From contig JAHEFG010000010.1 in assembly GCA_024640305.1 (NCBI GenBank), forward strand, positions 31,523 through 95,522: a DNA stretch of 64,000 nucleotides, in the 5' to 3' direction. This stretch comes from Gammaproteobacteria bacterium (GTDB lineage: Bacteria > Pseudomonadota > Gammaproteobacteria > Steroidobacterales > Woeseiaceae). Numbering within the stretch: position 1 is the first letter of the stretch; every line of letters begins with the position of its first letter. The notes under the pieces were generated by a model. The model did no database searches and was not told where the DNA came from. It saw nothing but the letters and a program-made list of their open reading frames with translations. Positions 58,383-64,000 of this stretch are shown here, piece by piece. The position numbers and the translations under genes are program-made.

Positions 58383-58634
58383 TTAGCTTTTGTTCTTGGG
58401 CGTGAGTACAAGGTGTACGCGGCCGGGTTTGCTGAATTGCCCCAGGTGCCGCTTGTTCAGTTGCGCAACAATCTCTTCGATCGCCGTCATTACGGCCGTC
58501 CGACTGCCTTGTCGATAGCCCGTAATACTGTCGGCACCTTCGTACGAGATCACATAGCTATACCAGTCGGACCCTTCCGCGTCGGGGGTCGGTTTGGCTT
58601 TCTCAACAGAAACTATTTCGTACGATTGTGGCAA
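58383..58634 (-). CDS. Small protein of unknown function
   Basis: This 83-residue protein has a TTG start (M-P-Q-S-Y-E-I-V-S-V-E-K) without a clear Shine-Dalgarno site. The sequence is protein-like, with alternating strands, a helix (A-V-M-T-A-I-E-E-I-V-A-Q-L-N-K-R) and a basic C-terminal strand, which might suit RNA or nucleic acid contact. I do not recognise it. It lies between ppa and the YaiI/YqxD gene, all on the minus strand. Confidence 0.62.
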   Translation of the reverse strand: MPQSYEIVSVEKAKPTPDAEGSDWYSYVISYEGADSITGYRQGSRTAVMTAIEEIVAQLNKRHLGQFSKPGRVHLVLTPKNKS

Positions 58635-58712
58635 TTAAATATTTGGCAAGTTACGCGTGTGAACCAGTGATTATATCCTGAACTGCGGTGTCTCCGGGAA
58701 TTTTGATTGGCG

Positions 58713-59168
58713 CTAGCCATTTTTCGCGTATTTGGCCAGGAATCTGTCCAGATTATTCGCGAATTCCTGCCTGTCACTCAGACTGATCGCTGGCGGACCG
58801 CCTGTGTTGACGCCGCTGGATCGCAGGGTATCCATGAAATCTCGCATATTCAGCCGAGCTTTGATGTTTTCTGTTGTATACAGCTCACCACGCGGGTTGA
58901 GCGCGTGGCCGCCTTTCTCTATGACCTCGGCCGCCAGCGGAATATCAGCCGTTATGACCAAATCTCCGGCTTTTAGCCGCTTGACGATCTCATTGTCAGC
59001 GACATCAAAGCCCGCTGGTACCTGAACCGTCTTTATGTACTGCGACGATGGCACCCGAATTGGCTGATTCGCGACAAGCGTCAATAGCGAACACGTACGC
59101 TCCGCCGCGCGGAACAATATCTCCTTGATCACGACAGGACATGCATCGGCGTCGACCCATAACTTCAT
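58713..59168 (-). CDS. YaiI/YqxD family protein (DUF188)
   Basis: The 151-residue protein begins with the family pattern [12 protein letters not shown] and has I-T-A-D-I-P-L-A near residue 77, acidic residues of a PIN-like fold. Function is unproven, although a nuclease activity is often suspected. It follows the cytosine-deaminase-like gene by 10 bases. Confidence 0.9.
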   Translation of the reverse strand: MKLWVDADACPVVIKEILFRAAERTCSLLTLVANQPIRVPSSQYIKTVQVPAGFDVADNEIVKRLKAGDLVITADIPLAAEVIEKGGHALNPRGELYTTENIKARLNMRDFMDTLRSSGVNTGGPPAISLSDRQEFANNLDRFLAKYAKNG

Positions 59169-59178
59169 TTGCTGCTAC

Positions 59179-59652
59179 CTATTCACCGACGTCTTCATTC
59201 CAGAGTTCACCATTGCAGGCAATGAAATCCTGCATCAGGTCGAAACACTCATCGTTATCCAGCACGTGCAATTCCACGCCCCGTTTCTGCAAATAATCTT
59301 CCGGACCCTGGAATGTCCGGTTTTCGCCGACAACAACGATTGGAATTTTGTAGAGCAGAATCGCCCCACTGCACATATCGCATGGCGACAGCGTCGAATA
59401 CAAGACAGCACGTCCGTAATCCGCTGCCGTTAACCGGCCTGCATTTTCAAGGCAATCCATTTCGGCGTGCAACACAGGACTGCCCTTTTGCACGCGCCGG
59501 TTATGCCCGCGACCGACGATTTCACCATCGATAGCCAGCACCGAACCAATCGGAATTCCGCCGCTGGCCAGGCCCTCTTTGGCCTGCTGGATTGCCGCCT
59601 CAATATATTTCGAATCCAGGTAATCATCCGGATCCGGCGTGCGAATGTTCAT
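59179..59652 (-). CDS. Cytosine deaminase, yeast Fcy1-like
   Basis: The 157-residue zinc deaminase closely follows fungal cytosine deaminase (158 residues). It has G-G-I-P-I-G near residue 31, G-R-G-H-N then Q-K-G-S, H-A-E-M-D (zinc His and catalytic Glu; H-G-E in yeast), T-L-S-P-C-D-M-C-S-G-A-I (zinc Cys pair), V-V-G-E-N, and an E-D-V-G-E end like yeast E-D-I-G-E. It would convert cytosine to uracil for pyrimidine salvage. E. coli CodA is an unrelated amidohydrolase. Guanine or tRNA deaminase activity is less likely. Confidence 0.88.
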   Translation of the reverse strand: MNIRTPDPDDYLDSKYIEAAIQQAKEGLASGGIPIGSVLAIDGEIVGRGHNRRVQKGSPVLHAEMDCLENAGRLTAADYGRAVLYSTLSPCDMCSGAILLYKIPIVVVGENRTFQGPEDYLQKRGVELHVLDNDECFDLMQDFIACNGELWNEDVGE

Positions 59653-60128
59653 TGCGTCAGTGCCTTTTCAAAGTCGATGTAGAGCTCGGAGAAACCAATG
59701 CTTTCATACAGTTGTCTCGCGAGCCGGTTTTTGGCAAGAACCGATACCCTTAGCCATCGTGCGCCATCCTTGCGGGCTTGTTCCTCGGCCGATTCAAGTA
59801 GCTGTCGACCAACTCCCTGGCCACGACAGTCGTCGCGAACAACGATATCGGACAGCAGTGCGAATTCGATATCGCCGTCATCCAGCTCGCCGCTGCTGCA
59901 CTGGCTCAGCAAGGTTACAAAGCCGACGACCTGCCCGTTCATGTCAGCGACAAAGATCGACCCGTTGGACATCGCACACTGCAGGAACATGTCTGACATA
60001 TACGCATCGGCAATTTCTTCGCCTGCAGGCATCCTCGAATCAACGTGACGCTCAAATTCCTGAAGTTCAATCAGGCAGTCGCGCAGCGACGACGTGTCTT
60101 TGTCTTCGTCAAACTTCCGTATCAACAT
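59649..60128 (-). CDS. GNAT family N-acetyltransferase
   Basis: The 159-residue protein has the acetyl-CoA-binding motif D-C-R-G-Q-G-V-G-R-Q-L-L near residue 100 and the preceding V-V-x-F-V-T-L strand, typical of single-domain GNAT enzymes. The substrate is not predictable. Its stop overlaps the deaminase start (ATGA), so they are cotranscribed. It is divergent from the lipoprotein phosphoesterase gene, with a 59-base spacer. Confidence 0.9.
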   Translation of the reverse strand: MLIRKFDEDKDTSSLRDCLIELQEFERHVDSRMPAGEEIADAYMSDMFLQCAMSNGSIFVADMNGQVVGFVTLLSQCSSGELDDGDIEFALLSDIVVRDDCRGQGVGRQLLESAEEQARKDGARWLRVSVLAKNRLARQLYESIGFSELYIDFEKALTQ

Positions 60129-60187
60129 TTAGTAAGCGCCAGTTTTTTGATCGTCTTCGCGTAATCCCGAAGTGTAGAATACCCAAG

Positions 60188-61156
60188 ATGAAAGCAAACG
60201 TCAGAACAGCCTGGACACTGTTACTTCTCCTGCTGGCAGGTTGTTCGTCTCTGGGCGATGCAGGGCCAGAGACCACTGAAGGAATCCGGGTATTGTCGTG
60301 GAATGTCGCGGAGGACGCTTTCGCGACCCACCCGACGGAATTTCGGGCACTTCTGTACCGGGCTGACGCGAATATTTGGCTGCTCGACGAGGTAGCCCCC
60401 TGGACCGACGCCGACCAAATTGAGAAGGCTGTTTTGCAGCCAGGATCCGACACAACCTTGCACATCGACTTCGGCAGGAGCGGGGGCCGGCAAGTCGGAG
60501 TCATTGCCAGTGTCTACCCGCTTGAGTCGCTCGAAGAATTTGCTGGCGTAGTGCCCTACCCCGAAGCTGAACGGCGCGAAATCTGGCAACGCATGTCGCC
60601 GACAGATCGCGCCCGTAAGGATTGGAGTATGGACGGAGGAATCCCGGTCAACGCCGCGGTGGTTCTAGTCGGCGACCGCCGCTTGTTAGTCGCAGCCGCC
60701 GACCTCCAGTGCTGCGGAGGCAGTCCTGAGAGCTGGCAGGAATTCCGGCGCCTTGTCGAAGTGCGAGAAATTCGCCGACTCGTTCGACAGGTCCTCGACA
60801 GGGTATTGGTGGATGCCATTATTCTGGCTGGTGACTTCAACCTGGTGAGTTCCCATGAGCCGCTGCAAGTATTAGCAGGGCCATACCGCGAACCGCACAC
60901 GAACCTGACCCCGGTTAAAAGCTATCACCTGGATGGTTCTTCGACCTGGACCTGGGACGGCCGCGGAACACCGTTCCCGTCGAACGATCTGGACTATCAA
61001 CTGTATGATTCGCAGGCGCTCAACCTGAGTGAAAGCCTGATTCTCGACAGCGAAGATCTTCCGCTGGAGGAACTTGAGCAACTCGGAATTGAGCGCAAGA
61101 CGTCGAGTCGGTTATCAGATCACCGCCCTATCGTCGTGCAGTACAACTGGCGTTGA
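60188..61156 (+). CDS. Lipoprotein of the endonuclease/exonuclease/phosphatase family
   Basis: I start it at ATG 60188, which gives a lipoprotein signal (L-L-L-L-L-A-G-C, Cys near residue 19) and 322 residues; the open frame further upstream overlaps the GNAT gene and is not coding-like. The EEP active site is visible: L-S-W-N-V (Asn), L-L-D-E-V (Glu, metal), L-A-G-D-F-N (Asp, Asn) and L-S-D-H-R-P-I-V (Asp-His). It would be a membrane-anchored phosphodiesterase, perhaps a nuclease or lipid phosphoesterase. It has no obvious functional neighbour. Confidence 0.87.
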   Translation: MKANVRTAWTLLLLLLAGCSSLGDAGPETTEGIRVLSWNVAEDAFATHPTEFRALLYRADANIWLLDEVAPWTDADQIEKAVLQPGSDTTLHIDFGRSGGRQVGVIASVYPLESLEEFAGVVPYPEAERREIWQRMSPTDRARKDWSMDGGIPVNAAVVLVGDRRLLVAAADLQCCGGSPESWQEFRRLVEVREIRRLVRQVLDRVLVDAIILAGDFNLVSSHEPLQVLAGPYREPHTNLTPVKSYHLDGSSTWTWDGRGTPFPSNDLDYQLYDSQALNLSESLILDSEDLPLEELEQLGIERKTSSRLSDHRPIVVQYNWR

Positions 61157-61165
61157 GCTAATCGC

Positions 61166-61321
61166 TCACCGGTAACCTTGCTCGTTGAGAAAAGCGCGCA
61201 CAGCCTCGCGATACCCTGTCTCTTCTTTGTCCCAACGCTGCAGTTCAGCCTGCACACGAAAGATCCGCTTTGCATCACTTGCAGACCTTGCAGGCTGGTT
61301 TATGCCGACGGCAGCTTGTGG
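61166..61321 (-). pseudogene. Orphan C-terminal coding remnant
   Basis: In the 206-base gap 61157-61362 the minus strand reads, between a stop ending at 61322 and TGA 61166-61168, about 51 codons with no start codon. The end is protein-like (F-R-V-Q-A-E-L-Q-R-W-D-K-E-E-T-G-Y-R-E-A-V-R). It loosely recalls the W-D-K-N-A-A-E-Q-R-E end of the upstream TolB-like/TPR proteins. It may be the 3' remnant of a third tandem copy; chance is not excluded. Confidence 0.4.
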
Positions 61322-61362
61322 TCATTGGCGACCGATCCGCGGATTCGGATAACTCGTCTGCT

Positions 61363-63522
61363 CTACTTGACCGGCAAATCCTGCGCCATCTCCCTGAGCA
61401 GTTCCCGCTGCTCGGCAGCGTTCTTATCCCACATGTCGAGTAACTCGATGAACTCGGGCTCGTCGCGAATCGGATCGTACAGGCTGCTATAGCGATACAT
61501 AAGTTGCAAAACGAAGCCCGCATGGGCCCACTTGTCGAATGCATCGAGCTGCCTGATTTTCTCCAGCGCCGTATCCGTTTCGCCCAGTGCCAAGTGGCCG
61601 AGGATGGAGCTGTAATACCGGGTTCGTAATGCCGTGGTACGCTCGCGTTTATCCGCCCCTTCAAGAAACACCCTCATCAATGGCTCGCCTCTCTGCACGT
61701 CGCCGTTCCTCAGCAGCGCAAGCCCGGTAATAAATAATCCGCGTCGATCTTCGTCAAGGTCGTTGGACGATTCCGCAAACAGGTGCGGGTAGAGTTTTTC
61801 AAATGTTTCTAGCACCTCGTCGAGCTTCCCCAATCTCGCGCCGTACTCGATCAAAGGAAGACCGGCACCGTGGTAGGGGGTTAGCGACCCTTTTACTATA
61901 ATCTGCTTCAGCGCCGTGAAAACTTCCTGGTCATTGCGCTGGTAGTACAAATCCGACAACGTCGGGTTGAGACTATGAATGAAGTTGCCCTCCGGCGCGT
62001 GAGCAGCAGCGCTCTCGATCCAGCGCTCGGCTTCATCCGGCATTCCAGCGTGAAGATAAAAGTGTGCGATGTCGAATCGGTTCCACCATTCCTTAGGGTC
62101 AAGCTCGAGCGTCTCGTATTCCACCGCAATCGCCGAACGATAGTCGCCGAGGCGGAAGTAGAGTACGGACTCCCAGTCCCGAATGGCGACCGAATCCGGG
62201 ATCTTCTCCTTGCCGCGTCTGCTGGTCTGCAGTGCCGCATTCATTTGCCCGTTAGAACCTTGCGCCCCAGACAGCACGATGTAATTCCGCTCGTCGAGCG
62301 GATCGAGCCTGATCGCCTTCTGAACCAAAACTTCGGCCTCGGCAAACTGGTATTTAAGTGCCCAGAGATAGCTGGAATACGAGCGGAGCGCCAGCGTGTC
62401 ATTGGGCCCGTTCTCCACGGCTTCTCGATACAGCTGGCCTTGGACATCAACGTCGTCTGTCAGGTCTGCGAGAAGCGTCAGTGCTGTCGACATCCCCGGG
62501 GCGATTCGTAGCGCCTCGTTGGCTTCATCACGCGCACGGGACACGATTTCGTCAGGGTCCAACCCTGACCAATAAAAATTATGGAATTCAATGTAGGCAT
62601 GCCCCAGCATCGCATGCGCTCGCGCAAAGTCCGGGTCGAGTTCGATAGCGCGTTGCAGCTGTTCCACGGCCAGTTGCACGGAATCGGTGGTCGTTGTCCG
62701 CAAGTTCTCCATAGCCTTTGAATATGCTTCGAACGCTTGCAGATTGTCGGTTCCCTCGCGATCGATGCGTTGCTTGGTATCCTCAAGGAAGACTATCTGC
62801 ATCACAGAGGCAACTGCCTCGGCAATTTCGTCCTGAACCGCAAAGACGTCGCCGTACTCCCGATCAAAGTTTTTCGACCAGAGGTGATTGTCGTCAGCAG
62901 CGTTGACGAGCTGCGCCGTGACCCGCAGTCTATCCCCCTGCCGCTGGACGCTGCCTTCCAGGATTGTCGCAACCCCGAGCAGCCCCGCTATCTCCGGGAT
63001 GCTCATTCCCTGCAGGCGGGGCTGAAACGACGAGGTGCGGGAGGCGACGTGCAGATCCGGAATCGTCACCAGCATGTTGAGAGCCGTGTCGGCAATGCCG
63101 GCGCCAAGCCAATCGGCCTCGTCATCGGAGCTCATGTTGACGAACGGCAATACGGCCACCGATCGTTCCGGCGGCGGCCCCATCCACCACTTATCGTAAG
63201 CAAACACGAGTACGGCGGCGGCGAGTACCGCAATAATGACGAAGTCCACGCGTCGCCCGGCGAAGCCTTTGGTTGCTTCGGCCGGTTCCTCATCGGAATC
63301 GAGAGTGATACCTTCCGGCGTTACTTCGTAGAACCACGAGATGATTAACGCAATCGGGAAGCCGACGGCGAGCACGACGAGTACGGCACCGCCCATCCAG
63401 TCCGGCAACGGCAGCTTGCCCTCGACCACGTCTACCACCTGCATTACGAGCCAGGCAGCAGCCGCATACAAGACCGCCATGCGATGGACGTTGCGGCGCT
63501 TAAGTTCGGATAGCAGGCTCAT
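61363..63522 (-). CDS. TolB-like/TPR membrane protein
   Basis: The 719-residue protein starts M-S-L-L-S-E-L-K-R-R-N-V and has three membrane segments (about residues 15-35, 44-64 and 90-112). A TolB-N-like/FlgO-like domain (about 118-250: S-V-A-V-L-P-F-V-N-M-S, L-H-V-A-S-R-T-S-S-F, I-L-E-G-S-V-Q-R) follows, then a long TPR array to the end. Similar proteins are multi-copy in some marine gammaproteobacteria, sometimes with a cyclase or DNA-binding domain. No such domain is here. The role may be signalling or scaffolding. Its start overlaps the next paralog's stop (ATGA). Confidence 0.85.
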   Translation of the reverse strand: MSLLSELKRRNVHRMAVLYAAAAWLVMQVVDVVEGKLPLPDWMGGAVLVVLAVGFPIALIISWFYEVTPEGITLDSDEEPAEATKGFAGRRVDFVIIAVLAAAVLVFAYDKWWMGPPPERSVAVLPFVNMSSDDEADWLGAGIADTALNMLVTIPDLHVASRTSSFQPRLQGMSIPEIAGLLGVATILEGSVQRQGDRLRVTAQLVNAADDNHLWSKNFDREYGDVFAVQDEIAEAVASVMQIVFLEDTKQRIDREGTDNLQAFEAYSKAMENLRTTTTDSVQLAVEQLQRAIELDPDFARAHAMLGHAYIEFHNFYWSGLDPDEIVSRARDEANEALRIAPGMSTALTLLADLTDDVDVQGQLYREAVENGPNDTLALRSYSSYLWALKYQFAEAEVLVQKAIRLDPLDERNYIVLSGAQGSNGQMNAALQTSRRGKEKIPDSVAIRDWESVLYFRLGDYRSAIAVEYETLELDPKEWWNRFDIAHFYLHAGMPDEAERWIESAAAHAPEGNFIHSLNPTLSDLYYQRNDQEVFTALKQIIVKGSLTPYHGAGLPLIEYGARLGKLDEVLETFEKLYPHLFAESSNDLDEDRRGLFITGLALLRNGDVQRGEPLMRVFLEGADKRERTTALRTRYYSSILGHLALGETDTALEKIRQLDAFDKWAHAGFVLQLMYRYSSLYDPIRDEPEFIELLDMWDKNAAEQRELLREMAQDLPVK

Positions 63523-64000
63523 GTCGCCTCATTCGCGGCCTGCAGCAATCGCCTTTGCTCTGCCGCGTTGGTTTCATAAAGTTCTAGCAACTCGATAAAC
63601 TCGGGCTCGTTGCGGATCGGGTCGAACACCCTGCTGTGCTTAAACATTGTTTGCTGGTATACGCCGATATTGTGGTACATCGTTTTTTTGAACTGTTTCA
63701 GCTTGGTCAGTGCTGCGTCTGAGTCGCCAAGTGCAAGTCGCCCGGCAATGGACCACCAGCGTGTGGTAAATGCCTCGTCAAATCGATCTTGTTCTTTCAG
63801 AAACGCTCTCATAAGGAGTGTGCCACGATCGAGATCACTAGCTCGAAGCAATGCCAGCGCACTGACAAACGTTGGCGTCTCTGCATTGTTGAAGTCATGG
63901 GGCGAGTCGTCGAACAGATGAGGGTAAAGATCCTGCAGCGTCTCCAATACGATATTTTGCTGCCCCAAGCGCGCGCCGGATTCTGTCAGCACTATGAGGG
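63519..64000 (-). CDS. Second TolB-like/TPR protein, 3' part only
   Basis: The frame is open past the window edge, so this is the C-terminal 160 residues or so of a larger protein. It is clearly a paralog of the preceding protein: S-G-A-R-L-G then L-Y-P-H-L-F, F-V-S-A-L-A-L-L-R, D-P-I-R-N-E-P-E-F-I-E-L-L-E and N-A-A-E-Q-R-R-L-L all line up with the same order there. It is translationally coupled to it. Confidence 0.85.
   Translation of the reverse strand, partial: LIVLTESGARLGQQNIVLETLQDLYPHLFDDSPHDFNNAETPTFVSALALLRASDLDRGTLLMRAFLKEQDRFDEAFTTRWWSIAGRLALGDSDAALTKLKQFKKTMYHNIGVYQQTMFKHSRVFDPIRNEPEFIELLELYETNAAEQRRLLQAANEAT

Noticed and set aside
59639..60187. N-terminal extension of the lipoprotein phosphoesterase
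   Set aside because: It lies fully over the GNAT gene and would bury the lipoprotein signal.
1..64000. CRISPR arrays, insertion sequences, prophage, tRNA or rRNA genes
   Set aside because: No regularly spaced repeats, transposase or integrase frames, or cloverleaf-like gene was recognised; gaps between genes are all about 206 bases or less.

Overview
The window reads as an ordinary chromosomal segment of a gammaproteobacterium. The basis is the conserved gene order prmB-aroC-asd-fimV-truA-accD-folC-dedD-like-cvpA-purF, the polar-hub protein FimV plus a FimX-like protein, EpmA with EF-P, MiaE, EttA, and a CRP/Vfr-type palindrome. Base composition is moderately GC-rich by eye and even throughout. 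I saw no insertion sequence, prophage, CRISPR array, tRNA or rRNA. A marine lineage of the Woeseia or Chromatiales kind is my guess only.

Layout. 1-93 is the 3' end of lpxH. 90-14074 (minus) is one long run from prmB down to miaE, ending in a receiver-kinase fusion. 14129-17452 (plus) holds a copper pair (Sco1, PCuAC), psd, epmA and a free-methionine-sulfoxide reductase, converging on efp. 18218-22449 (plus) is a FimX-like degenerate GGDEF/EAL protein followed by a second FimV-like protein behind a perfect CRP-type palindrome. 22466-26610 (minus) is parE-parC. 26706-29051 (minus) is a rubrerythrin / Fe-S / DUF3501 operon with a clear sigma70 promoter and operator-like palindrome. 29164-32870 is a divergent pair of a Pat-type acyl-CoA synthetase/acetyltransferase and a histone-deacetylase-family protein, then xseB. 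33178-43897 (minus) is a run of a second deacetylase, glyA, nrdR, the riboflavin genes, nusB, thiL, pgpA, a Ser/Thr kinase with a cyclic-nucleotide-binding-like domain, and an exported amidohydrolase. 43983-47700 (plus) is NnrU, EttA and two poorly known proteins. 47697-52028 (minus) is purL and DUF1820. 52202-53557 (plus) is an orphan FHA protein of the type VI TagH kind. 53562-56834 (minus) is maoC-citE-acs. The rest holds a Tat-exported aldo/keto reductase, ppa, a eukaryote-like cytosine deaminase, a GNAT, a lipoprotein phosphoesterase, and the start of a tandem family of TolB-like/TPR membrane proteins cut by the window edge.

How they work together. Much of the window is core metabolism (purines, riboflavin, fatty acid, folate, chorismate, aspartate family). 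Over this lies a signalling layer: two Ser/Thr kinases and one FHA reader (phospho-Thr), a FimX-like c-di-GMP receptor candidate and two FimV proteins (polarity, type IV pili), a CRP-type site and a cNMP-like domain (cAMP), and reversible lysine acetylation (Pat-like acetyltransferase, two deacetylases, and Acs, its classical substrate). I did not find one compact, clearly new system. The most promising leads are the FimX/FimV-like pair, the kinase-cNMP fusion, the kinases plus orphan FHA with repeated Thr motifs in both FimV proteins, the rubrerythrin operon operator, and the use of one CTAG as both stop codons at three convergent gene junctions.
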